DNA of 64,000 nucleotides, from NCBI GenBank assembly GCA_947498815.1, contig CANMLU010000018.1, positions 31,131-95,130 of the forward strand, in the 5' to 3' direction. Source of the stretch: an uncultured Aquimarina sp. GTDB taxonomy: Bacteria > Bacteroidota > Bacteroidia > Flavobacteriales > Flavobacteriaceae. The notes under the pieces were generated by a model, which was not told where the DNA came from, ran no database searches, and worked only from the letters and a program-made list of their open reading frames with translations. Both the position numbers and the translations under genes were made by a program. Numbering within the stretch: the stretch's first letter is position 1; each line of letters starts with the position of its first letter. Shown here piece after piece: positions 27,796-37,400 of the stretch.

Positions 27796-28938
27796 ATGAT
27801 GCTTAATTACATTTTAATGCAGTCTTTCGAATTTCTTGATCTTATTCTTTTCTTGGGGATTAGCCAAGGGGTATTTCTTGCTATAACAATACAGATGTTA
27901 AAGCATAAGAATAAATCTGCAAATAAAATGCTTTCAATAATACTGCTAGTGGCTGTAGTGATGCTTTTAGGTAGAATGATTTACTTTCGGTTTTTGACCC
28001 CGACCATGTTTCGATGGACCATTTTAATTGATGCTGTGATTTTTATTTTCGGACCATTATGTTATACTTACTTAAGACGGTTAGCATTTTCGAATAGTGA
28101 CAATTACAAACTTTCATGGTTTCATTATATACCAGTTATTCTTCATATTGGTTTTTTTATATACAGTATGTCTTTTAGTATGAATGTATATAGTGAGAAG
28201 GTATCAAATGGAGTATTTGCAACTCCTTTTTTAGGTATTGAAGGGGGAGGAATACTTTCGAATTTTTATTATTGGTATTTGAGTATACAATTGATTAGAA
28301 AATATAAGAAAGAAGAAAAGAATAGAGTATCTTTTAAACAGAACTTAGTATCGTTTTTAACTTTTTTTCAGATATCGGTAGGTGTTTTTTTAATTATCTG
28401 GTTGATCAGTTTTATAGCTGGAAATTTCTTTAATTATTCATTTTATCCTATCGGCTATGACACCTTGTGGGGGGGTATTTCAATTTTTATATTCGTTATT
28501 GGGTATTATAGTCTTAAAGAACCAGAACTTTTTAGAATACCATTGTATGTCGAAAAACCCAAACCAATCCAACAACGATTGCCAGAGAAAGAGATTATAG
28601 CTATACAAAAGGGTTTGCAGCATGTTATAGAAGAAGAAAAAATTTTTCTTAAAATGAATCTTACACTTAGAGATTTGTCTGAGAGACTCGATACATCCAC
28701 TCATAATATTTCATGGTATTTAAATCAGGTCTCAAAAAGTAGTTTTTATGACTACATCAATCATTATCGAATTAAAGAATTCTTGAAAAAGATCGAAAAC
28801 AACGAACATATTCATCATACAATTCTTGCACTCTCTATGGACGTAGGGTTCAATTCAAAATCAACTTTTAATAAAGCTTTCAAGTTAGAAATGAATGATA
28901 CACCAAGTAATTATATAAAACGACTACAAGTGGCTTAA
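27796..28938 (+). CDS. AraC-family regulator with N-terminal membrane domain
   Basis: 380 residues. Six to seven hydrophobic helices span about residues 12-235, then a linker, then an AraC-type helix-turn-helix domain (about 270-378): LTLRDLSERLDTSTHNISWYLNQ, FYDYINHYRIKEF, ALSMDVGFNSKSTFNKAFK, TPSNYIKR. This 7TM-like/AraC design is frequent in Bacteroidota and would sense a membrane or external signal directly. The start may be an internal Met (residue 8). The next gene, an NHL-repeat lipoprotein, is 56 nt downstream and a likely target or cotranscribed partner. Confidence 0.87.
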   Translation: MMLNYILMQSFEFLDLILFLGISQGVFLAITIQMLKHKNKSANKMLSIILLVAVVMLLGRMIYFRFLTPTMFRWTILIDAVIFIFGPLCYTYLRRLAFSNSDNYKLSWFHYIPVILHIGFFIYSMSFSMNVYSEKVSNGVFATPFLGIEGGGILSNFYYWYLSIQLIRKYKKEEKNRVSFKQNLVSFLTFFQISVGVFLIIWLISFIAGNFFNYSFYPIGYDTLWGGISIFIFVIGYYSLKEPELFRIPLYVEKPKPIQQRLPEKEIIAIQKGLQHVIEEEKIFLKMNLTLRDLSERLDTSTHNISWYLNQVSKSSFYDYINHYRIKEFLKKIENNEHIHHTILALSMDVGFNSKSTFNKAFKLEMNDTPSNYIKRLQVA

Positions 28939-29018
28939 AAAGGGTACGATCTTATCCAAAACGTCGATTTTGAAATACCATATCTATACTTTGGATGGAT
29001 AATTTTAAAATTTACAAG

Positions 29019-29948
29019 ATGAAAAGACGTATCAAAAACATCAAAACCAAAGTAGCTATTATTTTTACATTAGTCGGAATATCATCTCTATGCATTTCTT
29101 GCTATGGAGATGGTATTGACCCTAACCCCGAAGTTGAGACTGTAGTTTCAGATTTTGCAGGGAATGATGCAGTTTCTGTAGATAGAAAAGGAAATGTATA
29201 TGTGTCCGAGTATGGGCAATTTGTTAACACTGGAGGAAATGGAACGCGAATTTTTAAAGTATCTAAACAAGGGGATGCATCAGAATTTTTAAGTGATTTA
29301 TCCGGACCTCTGGGTAATGCGATTGACGCTCAAGGAAACTTTTACGTTAATAATGCAAATAATACCGCGACGGGAGATGTATTGAAGATTTCTCCTAATG
29401 GCACCCGGGAAGTTTTGGCAACCATTAACGGATGGCCAACTGGATTAGCACTGGATCATGAAAACAATATCTATGTGTCTAATTTTTTAACCCCAACTGT
29501 ACAAAAAATCACACAAGATGGTGAAGTAACAGTATATGCAACCGACCCTAGATTAGCAGGAGGCGTGGGAATAGAGTTTGATCATAAAGGAAATCTAATC
29601 GTTGGCAATTTTGCTACGGCCGATATATTATCGATTGACCCAGATGGGAATGTGTCTTTGATTGCCAATATCCCGGATATAGTTGTGAATGGTTTTGGGA
29701 TAGGATATATCACGGTAGTTGGCAATTCTGTATTTGCAACGGGGATTGCAGTGAATAAGATTTTCAGAATATCATTAGATGGTGAGGTGGAAGAGTTCGC
29801 TGGTACTGGTAATGCTGCTACAAATGATGGACCAGTTGCAGAGGCTTCATTTAATGGACCAAATGGAATACGAGCAGACAAATATCGCAAGGTACTATAC
29901 ATATCCGAATTTGGAGGAACTGGTGCATTAAGAAAGATTAAGTTGTAG
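29019..29948 (+). CDS. NHL/SMP-30-like beta-propeller lipoprotein
   Basis: 309 residues from ATG 29019 (an upstream ATG at 28995 would add eight residues before the signal peptide). A signal peptide ends in LCISC (lipid-anchored Cys about 27). From about residue 45, repeats of the form (D..G.nlYVs..g...I.ki...G) recur about six times: AVSVDRKGNVYVSEYG, AIDAQGNFYVNNAN, ALDHENNIYVSNF, EFDHKGNLIVGNF, GPNGIRADKYRKVLYIS. This is an NHL-type six-blade propeller. It may bind a ligand or have lactonase-like activity; no catalytic residues can be assigned. Confidence 0.78.
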   Translation: MKRRIKNIKTKVAIIFTLVGISSLCISCYGDGIDPNPEVETVVSDFAGNDAVSVDRKGNVYVSEYGQFVNTGGNGTRIFKVSKQGDASEFLSDLSGPLGNAIDAQGNFYVNNANNTATGDVLKISPNGTREVLATINGWPTGLALDHENNIYVSNFLTPTVQKITQDGEVTVYATDPRLAGGVGIEFDHKGNLIVGNFATADILSIDPDGNVSLIANIPDIVVNGFGIGYITVVGNSVFATGIAVNKIFRISLDGEVEEFAGTGNAATNDGPVAEASFNGPNGIRADKYRKVLYISEFGGTGALRKIKL

Positions 29949-29996
29949 TTGAGAAATCAGATTATTTGTTGAGTTAAACAAAAAAAGATAAGACTT

Positions 29997-30113
29997 TCTA
30001 AAAAGTAAATTTTAGAACTGACTGTCACATTGAGCGGAGTCGAAATGTATTGATAATAATGCCAGATTATCTCTCGACTCCGCTCGAGATGACAGAAGAA
30101 ATTACTTTTTAGA
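29997..30113. repeat. REP-like nested hairpin between convergent genes
   Basis: An inner arm CTGTCACATTGAGCGGAGTC (30022-30041) pairs with 30075-30095 (GACTCCGCTCGAGATGACAG). An outer arm TCTAAAAAGTAAAT (29997-30010) pairs with ATTACTTTTTAGA (30101-30113). The pattern is a standard flavobacterial TGTCA..GAGCGGAGTCGA element framed by a T-rich/A-rich stem, and it sits exactly between two convergent stops, so it probably terminates both transcripts. Confidence 0.8.
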
Positions 30114-30125
30114 TAGCCCTTTTTA

Positions 30126-31031
30126 TTATAATTGATATTTGCTTCCCGACAGTATTTTTTGGGAAGAAAAGTTTGCCCAGACCTTTGGGTCTATTGATTT
30201 GTCTTTGGACAAAGAACTTTGTACGATTTCATATCCCAAACTATAACCTCCCCAAGCTGGAAATTTTTGTGAACCAAACATCACTTCTGCATGAAATGAG
30301 AAGTCTTGATTTTGTAATTGAGAGGAGAGCATAGTCCATAAATCATTTTTGTTTTGATCTGATAATGCCATAGTCCATGGAGTTTTGATCTTTGGATACA
30401 AAAGTTTGGCAAAGTAATCACCCCTTCCTTCAAAGACGAGATAATCAAGTAATGTCCATTGCTTGAGTTTAGCAAAATTTTCTTGTGTCCAATAGGCGTG
30501 ATTGTATTCATGAGCAATGGCATAGGACAACATTTCTTGCCAGCCATTAACACTTGTATCCAGACTAATTAAAACTTGTTTGCTTCCTGCAGTAAACCCG
30601 AAAACCCCACCCATTGTTTCTGCCATCATTTTTAGCTCAGAACTTACTGGTTGAACATAAATAGTTAACTCATCGATTTGTAAAAGGGTGTTACAATTTT
30701 TTAGTGCTGTCAAAATTTGTTTTTCAATCTCTTTCCTGTTGGTTGTTATGCCTTCGATGGTATTACTTAAGTGCTCGATATTTAATGATGGGCGAGCAAG
30801 ATCTTCGTATATAAACGAGGCATATTCACTTTGCATAAAGAATTTTTGAAAAATTGGTGTTCTTACTTTATCGAGATAAAGGGTTTTAAGATCTTGTTCG
30901 GTTTGACTTGATAAGGAAATGTATTCATTATAGTATTCTTCGAGAAAAACCACGTTGTAGTTTGGTTTTTGAGCTATTGTTTTGGTAATACTTAGTATTA
31001 TAAAAACGATGAATAAGATTAGATTTTTCAT
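30126..31031 (-). CDS. DUF2268-like zinc protease domain protein
   Basis: 301 residues with a signal peptide (MKNLILFIVFIILSITKTIAQ) cut near residue 21, so exported. A zinc-binding HExxH-type motif occurs in AIAHEYNHAYWTQENF (about 172-185), followed by FEGRGDYFAKLLYP, whose Glu can act as the third ligand, as in DUF2268 putative Zn-dependent proteases. Substrate unknown. Downstream of the M20 gene on the same strand with a 108-nt gap. Confidence 0.75.
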   Translation of the reverse strand: MKNLILFIVFIILSITKTIAQKPNYNVVFLEEYYNEYISLSSQTEQDLKTLYLDKVRTPIFQKFFMQSEYASFIYEDLARPSLNIEHLSNTIEGITTNRKEIEKQILTALKNCNTLLQIDELTIYVQPVSSELKMMAETMGGVFGFTAGSKQVLISLDTSVNGWQEMLSYAIAHEYNHAYWTQENFAKLKQWTLLDYLVFEGRGDYFAKLLYPKIKTPWTMALSDQNKNDLWTMLSSQLQNQDFSFHAEVMFGSQKFPAWGGYSLGYEIVQSSLSKDKSIDPKVWANFSSQKILSGSKYQL

Positions 31032-31139
31032 TTTTACATTATTTAAAATTTGAAATAAAATGTGGGGTGAGATGGTAGATGTGTAATACTATTTTTTTTG
31101 GGAACGTTATCCTATATATTGCTAAAGATTGTCGCTTAC

Positions 31140-32426
31140 TTATTTCTTTAGCCTTTCAACTATCATCGAACTAAAGTATTTAACTCCAAACTTTATACTT
31201 TCTTCATCAACTGCAAATTTGGGTGAATGCGGATCAGAAATTATCCCCCCCTCAAAATTAGAACCACCCAAGAAGAAGTAAACTCCAGGTATTTTATTTT
31301 GAAAATAGGCAAAATCGTCGCCGATATCTCCTGGTACTGTTCCGTGAAGAGGAATTACATTTGATGCCCCATAAATATTCGAGATACTTGTCATAGTCTT
31401 TTTGGTTAACACTTCATTATTCATCACAGTTGCTTTTTCATAGGTATATTTTATCGAGATCAAATCATTGCCATATTCTGATAGCTCAATTTTTGTCGTT
31501 ATCGAATCTAGCAATGTGTCCAATTGTTTTTTATTACTAGAATTTACTGCAGTGCTTACGGATATTTGCATACCACTTTGTTTAATTTCGAAATTTGGGT
31601 TAACTGTAATGTAATTTTTGTATATCGTATTTGGACTGTCTAAACCTAATTGAGGATCACCTAAATTTTCGGAATTCCAAAATTTACTATCTGGTTCAAT
31701 GTTTTGAAAACTTGAAATTAAATTTTTAATAAAATCTATTTTGGAGTTTTTATTTTTAGAATTCTTGAATTGAACTTTTATTCGGTTTGTATAAGAAAAC
31801 GGATTCTTAGATTTTGTGGCAATTAGTCCTTTTGGGAAAGCAGTAATATGTAAAGCATATATCTCATTAGGGTTAATTATGTCAAATAATCCATCGTTTA
31901 TCATTGCTTTCGCTCCTTGATAATTTTCTTCTGAAGGTTGAAAAATAAAATAAATGGTACCCCGAAGATTTTCTTTTTGATTTGATAATACCTTTGCTAT
32001 TCCTAGAGCGATTGTGGTATGGACATCATGTCCACAAATATGTCGAATTCCCATATTTTTTGATTTAAAATCTACAACATCGGGGATATCCGATGAAAGC
32101 GCATCAATATCTGTACGCCACGCTATTTTTTTACCTTTTTTATGACCATTTAAAATGCCTACAACACCATAGCCTCCTATATTTTTTTTCACCTCTAGTC
32201 CTAAGGATAATAGATGTTCTTCTATTTTTTCTGATGTTCTTTTTTCTTCTCCAGACAGTTCTGGGTGCATATGTAAATCTCTTCGGATGTTTACCAAATC
32301 CTCAAAAATATCATCTACCTGTTGTTGTATATTTTCATGAATTGTGACCGTATTTTGTGATTTTATTGGGTATGAATGAAGCCCTAAAAAAAGCACTATG
32401 AAAACGGATAAATATTTGATTTTCAT
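31140..32426 (-). CDS. M20 family amidohydrolase/carboxypeptidase
   Basis: 428 residues with an N-terminal signal peptide (YLSVFIVLFLGLHSYPIKSQ). The M20D catalytic domain carries RRDLHMHPELSGEE (about 48-61), WRTDIDALS, GIRHICGHDVHTTIALGIAK (metal Cys/His/Asp) and FQPSEENYQGAKAMI (metal and catalytic Glu, about 155-170). A dimerisation domain follows. C-terminal HSPKFAVDEESI supplies the last metal His. It should hydrolyse N-acyl or aminoacyl amide bonds in the periplasm. Confidence 0.9.
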   Translation of the reverse strand: MKIKYLSVFIVLFLGLHSYPIKSQNTVTIHENIQQQVDDIFEDLVNIRRDLHMHPELSGEEKRTSEKIEEHLLSLGLEVKKNIGGYGVVGILNGHKKGKKIAWRTDIDALSSDIPDVVDFKSKNMGIRHICGHDVHTTIALGIAKVLSNQKENLRGTIYFIFQPSEENYQGAKAMINDGLFDIINPNEIYALHITAFPKGLIATKSKNPFSYTNRIKVQFKNSKNKNSKIDFIKNLISSFQNIEPDSKFWNSENLGDPQLGLDSPNTIYKNYITVNPNFEIKQSGMQISVSTAVNSSNKKQLDTLLDSITTKIELSEYGNDLISIKYTYEKATVMNNEVLTKKTMTSISNIYGASNVIPLHGTVPGDIGDDFAYFQNKIPGVYFFLGGSNFEGGIISDPHSPKFAVDEESIKFGVKYFSSMIVERLKK

Positions 32427-32515
32427 TTTGACTGATTTTAATATTTGACAATAGGTTTTTAGTCATAGAATGATAATACTATGATGTTAAAAAATATGTA
32501 ATGAAGGTTAGCGCG

Positions 32516-33409
32516 TTACAAGGGTTCTATTTCCTTTTGTTTTGCTTTGAGCATCTCAGAAACCTTATAAAGCAAAATGATTTCTAAAATTATGGTTGGG
32601 GTTAGTAAAAAGAAGCCTACAACAGATAAAACAATAGTTGCCATAAAGGCGTACGTTATAATCTCAAAAATACCTGTTACTGTGGCTAGTGATCCTAATC
32701 CATTTTTGAGGCGTAGTACAGAGATTCCAAATAAAATTCCTATGACACCATAAGTAACTGCTTCTGCGCCAAGTAAAATTTGAGGATCAAGCTTCCCGAT
32801 ATAAAGAGATAAAATATCATATATATAGAATATGCAACCAATAAAAATAAAGATGAATGCTGTAATGCGCAGTAAGTAATTTTTAAAAATCTTTCCTGTA
32901 AGGATGAATCCACGCGTGAATAGAATGATAGAGGCTAGAATAATCAATTTTAAAACGATGTATACTAGCTCATTTATAATCATCGTATCTTCAAAATACC
33001 TGTAATATTCTACTGCAAATTCTGCAAATCCAAGAATAAAATAAACTATCCCACTTATCCAGGCAATAGAAAGTTGACGCGTTAAAAAACCAGCTTCTTT
33101 GCTGTCATCCACATCAAGCAAAAAGAGTTTTTTAAATTCTTTTGCTACTGTCGAATCTTCGGTTTGGATTTTGTTGAGGTCATAATCTAGTGCAGATAGT
33201 ATAGTTTTGATCGTATAGCTTCGGGGAGTTACCTCACCGGCTTCAATTCTTTGAATGGTTCTTACGCTAATATTACATTGCTCTACCAATTCTTCTTGCG
33301 TAAGACCTTTTGATTTTCTGAGTTCAGAAATTCTTAAACCTAATTCTGGCTGTTTCATGATTTTTAAGTTTTTAGCTGTATTCTTGTGATCACTAGAACT
33401 TGTTTTCAT
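32516..33409 (-). CDS. XRE-family regulator with C-terminal membrane domain
   Basis: 297 residues. The N-terminal Cro/C1-type helix-turn-helix (about 23-80) contains LRISELRKSKGLTQEELVEQCNISVRTIQRIEAGEVTPRSYTIK. The rest (about 112-285) is a membrane domain of five to six helices. Flavobacteria carry several such fused regulators; the signal is unknown. Start is uncertain: M18 (position 33358) directly precedes the HTH and is an alternative. Located between the M20 and alpha/beta hydrolase genes. Confidence 0.85.
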   Translation of the reverse strand: MKTSSSDHKNTAKNLKIMKQPELGLRISELRKSKGLTQEELVEQCNISVRTIQRIEAGEVTPRSYTIKTILSALDYDLNKIQTEDSTVAKEFKKLFLLDVDDSKEAGFLTRQLSIAWISGIVYFILGFAEFAVEYYRYFEDTMIINELVYIVLKLIILASIILFTRGFILTGKIFKNYLLRITAFIFIFIGCIFYIYDILSLYIGKLDPQILLGAEAVTYGVIGILFGISVLRLKNGLGSLATVTGIFEIITYAFMATIVLSVVGFFLLTPTIILEIILLYKVSEMLKAKQKEIEPL

Positions 33410-33543
33410 TTTGCTTATGCAATATTAGGTTTCAGAAATAGGTTCTCAAATTATTTCACTTGTATTTGACCCGCCATTTACCCGTCATAGTACTATTTGT
33501 AGTTAATGCCAAGCTTTATGAGTGGCAAAAAATGGTTTCTAAA

Positions 33544-34449
33544 TTATAATTTATCTAGAAATGTAAATACTTCGGATACATATTCTACTTTTTTATCTAA
33601 CCAACCGTAATGACTACATTGATCCAATAAAACTAGTCTGGAATTAGGAAATACCTGATGCGTTTTTTGTGCTGTTTTCTCATCAATTATATCCAGCTTC
33701 CCCTGGATAATCAAAACGGGGTTTTTAAACGATGCTAAGGTTTCGGTACAATTGTATTTTATTTTTTGTAAATCCTGAAATACAAGCGCATTTATAGCTT
33801 GATTTCCCTGAGTTAACCTCTCGGCAATGACAGGAACATGAGTTTTATCCACAAGATATGCTGGGGCCAATGCCTTTCCTCTCTCTAATCGCGCATGATA
33901 GGTTGTGTCCCCTTGATTAATTTTTTGAGTCCATTCTTGTAGCCGTTTGGTCTCATCTTCAGAAAGCCTCTTCGAAATATTTTGCCCTACATAACTTAGT
34001 AATTCAAGATCCAAACCACCCGAAGCAGACAAAATAAGGCTTTTGACCTTATCCGGATGTTTTGCTGTGTAATATGAAGCTAGCATACCACCAAAAGAAT
34101 GTCCCATAACGTTCCAATGATCATAACGCAGATGCACTCTAAGTTTTTCAAGATCGTTGACCATATGATCCATTGTTATGGTTTTGCTATTGATAGATTC
34201 GACAACAGAATTACCAGTACCTCTTTGATCGTAGATAATAGTCTTATGATTTTTGGAAAGCAAAGCAGCGATACCTCGAAAACCTTTACTGTTCATTCCA
34301 GGGCCACCATTTATAATGACCAATGGATCCCCTTCACCAAAAGTTTCATAATATATCTTAGCAGATTCTGTAGTAATCAAACCGCTGTTTTGACCTTGCA
34401 GGACAATTGAGTTAAATAAAGATAGAATTATAAAACCTAAATTTTTCAT
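33544..34449 (-). CDS. Alpha/beta-fold hydrolase, proline iminopeptidase-like
   Basis: 301 residues with a signal peptide (LGFIILSLFNSIVLQGQ). The fold shows the oxyanion strand INGGPGMNSKGF (about 47-58), DQRGTGNS (about 75-82), the nucleophile elbow GHSFGGM (Ser about 118), an acid in IQGKLDIIDEKT, and the His in QCSHYGWLD. GGPG plus DQRGTG is typical of the S33 prolyl-aminopeptidase branch. Its ATG overlaps the mfd stop by 4 nt, so it is cotranscribed with mfd. Confidence 0.88.
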   Translation of the reverse strand: MKNLGFIILSLFNSIVLQGQNSGLITTESAKIYYETFGEGDPLVIINGGPGMNSKGFRGIAALLSKNHKTIIYDQRGTGNSVVESINSKTITMDHMVNDLEKLRVHLRYDHWNVMGHSFGGMLASYYTAKHPDKVKSLILSASGGLDLELLSYVGQNISKRLSEDETKRLQEWTQKINQGDTTYHARLERGKALAPAYLVDKTHVPVIAERLTQGNQAINALVFQDLQKIKYNCTETLASFKNPVLIIQGKLDIIDEKTAQKTHQVFPNSRLVLLDQCSHYGWLDKKVEYVSEVFTFLDKL

Positions 34450-37400
34450 GCTTCAACAGTTTTTGATTTTGGAGTTAAAGGTTTCAATACCAGCAAAGCT
34501 TTATCTACAGAAACGATGTTATCGAAAGTAAGCAATAACCTCAATCCGTTACGCGTATTTTTTTCTTTCATTTTACAGATTCCAGAGTTTTGTTGCACAA
34601 ACTGAAGTACTTTGGAGAAGACCGGACTTTGATAAAAACTCGATTGTTGATCACTAATAAAATAGCCGATGAGCTTATTTTGTTTTAGTATAATTTTTTC
34701 TAATCCTATTGAGGTAGCGATCCATTTAATACGAACAGAGTTTAATAGATCGATTGCTTGATCCGGTAATTCTCCAAAACGATCTACTAATCGTTGTTCG
34801 TAGGCTTGCAAACCTTCTTCATCTTTGATTGAATTGAGTTCTGTATACAAGTTTAATCTCTCGGTGATATTGTTGATATAATCATCGGGGAATAATAACT
34901 CAAAATCAGTATCAATTTGGGTGTCTTTTAAAAATACTTTCTTTTTTGAATCATCTTCATAAAGTTCGGCAAACTCATTTTCTTTGAGTTCTTCGATCGC
35001 TTCGTTTAGAATTTTTTGGTAGGTATCGAATCCAATTTCATTGATGAAACCACTTTGCTCTCCACCCAAAAGATCTCCTGCACCTCTAATCTCCAAGTCT
35101 TTCATCGCAATATTGAAACCACTACCTAGCTCAGAAAATTGTTCGAGTGCAGTAATACGTTTACGGGCATCTTCGGTCATTGCAGAATAAGGTGGAGTGA
35201 TAAAATAACAAAAGGCTTTTTTATTGCTTCGTCCAACACGACCGCGCATTTGATGTAGGTCTGAAAGTCCAAAGTTATTGGCATTATTGATGAAAATTGT
35301 ATTTGCATTTGGCACGTCTAATCCACTCTCGACAATAGTAGTAGAAATCAATACATCAAACTCGCCATTCATAAACGAAAGCATAAGGCTCTCTAATTTT
35401 TTTCCTTCCATTTGTCCGTGGCCTATACCCACTTTGGCATCAGGAACAAGACGTTGCACCATCCCTGCCACTTCTTTGATATTTTCAATTCTATTATGAA
35501 TAAAAAACACTTGCCCACCACGTTGGATTTCATAACTTATTGCATCTCGAATCGTTTCTTCGCTAAATCGTATCACGTTGGTCTCAATAGGATATCGATT
35601 TGGTGGAGGAGTAGTAATCGTAGATAAATCACGTGCCGCCATCAAACTGAATTGTAACGTTCTGGGAATTGGCGTAGCGGTTAAGGTGAGTGTATCCACA
35701 TTTTCTTTAATGGTTTTGAGTTTATCTTTTACCGAAACTCCGAATTTTTGTTCTTCATCGATAACCAACAGTCCAAGATCTTTAAATTTTACATTTTTAT
35801 TGACCAATTGATGAGTACCGATGATGATATCCAAACGTCCATTGGCAAGATCCTCTAGTGTTTGTCTTTTTTGTTTTGCTGTACGGAAACGATTTATATA
35901 ATCTACCGTTACCGGAAAATCTTTTAATCGTTCTCTAAATGTTTTTGCATGCTGAAAGGCAAGAATCGTAGTAGGTACCAAAATCGCAACTTGTTTTCCG
36001 TTATCTACTGCTTTAAAGGCTGCTCTGACTGCAACTTCGGTCTTACCAAAACCAACATCTCCACAGATCAAACGATCCATAGGTCTTTCGCTCTCCATAT
36101 CCATTTTTACAGCTTCTGTAGCGGTACTTTGATCTGGTGTGTCTTCATAAATAAAAGATGCCTCTAGCTCATGTTGCAAATAACTATCAGGAGCATATTG
36201 AAATCCTTTTTGCAATTTTCTTTTTGCATAGAGTTGAATAAGATTAAAGGCAATATGTTTTACTCGAGCCTTGGTTTTTTGTTTTAAGGTTTTCCAGGCT
36301 TTGGAGCCAAGTTTATAGATCTGTGGTGTTTTTCCATCTTTGCCATTAAATTTTGAAATCTTATGTAACGAATGTATACTTAAATAAAGTACATCCCGCT
36401 CTCCATAGATCAGTTTAATAGCTTCTTGCTTTTTACCATCAACATCAATTTTTTGCAATCCTCCAAATTTTCCGATCCCATGATCGATATGTGTTACATA
36501 ATCTCCGACTTCTAGATTGGTGAGTTCTTTTAAGGTAATGGCTTGTTTTTTGGCGTATCCATTTTTGAGGCTGAATTTGTGATAACGCTCAAAAATCTGA
36601 TGATCCGTATAACAAGCTATTTTTTGATTGTGATCTATAAACCCTTGAAAAGCCGAAAAAACAATCGTCTCATATTGTTTTACATCCAAATCGGCATCAT
36701 CAAAAATATCATGAAAACGCTTGGCCTGTTGATCGCTTACACAAAAAATATAATTTTTATATCCTTGTTTATGATTTTCATTGAGGTTTTGAATGAGCAG
36801 GTTAAACTGTTTATTAAAAGATGGTTGAGGTTTGGTGTCAAATTTTACTACTTCTATGTCATCCCGAGCGGAGTCGAGGGACTTTTTAATACCTTTTTCT
36901 GTTAAGACCTCGACTCCGCTCGATGTGACAGAAAGAGTAGGGCGATTGCCAATCTCTACCAAAGTAAAATCCAGTAGTTGCTTTTTGATTAATTCAGAAT
37001 TTGCAAAAAGCTCATCTGGTGTACTATGTTTTATATCTTCGGAAAGCGTCTGAAAAGCCTCTTTTGCTTTTTCGAAATTCTTATCGATTCTGGCAGAAAG
37101 CAGATCGATATCCTTGGCAAAAACAACGGTTTTTGAAGCTATGTATTTTAGAAAACTCTCTCTAGTTTCCTGCATTGCTTTGTTTTCGACATTAGGGATA
37201 ACGCTTATTTTCTTGATTTGATCTGTAGACAGTTGAGTTTCGACATCAAAGGTTCTAATACTGTCTACTTCGTCCCCAAAAAATTCGATACGATAAGGCT
37301 CGTCATTACTAAAAGAAAATACATCTACAATTCCGCCACGAACCGAAAACTCTCCTGGTTCGGTTACAAAATCCACTCTTTTAAAATGATATTCGAACAA

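Noticed and set aside
29582-29902. 106-codon minus-strand ORF
   Set aside because: Antisense to the beta-propeller lipoprotein gene, whose repeat pattern is clear.
36543-36905. 120-codon plus-strand ORF with hydrophobic stretches
   Set aside because: It lies opposite mfd, overlaps the embedded REP-like element and has no family resemblance; a shadow of the real gene.
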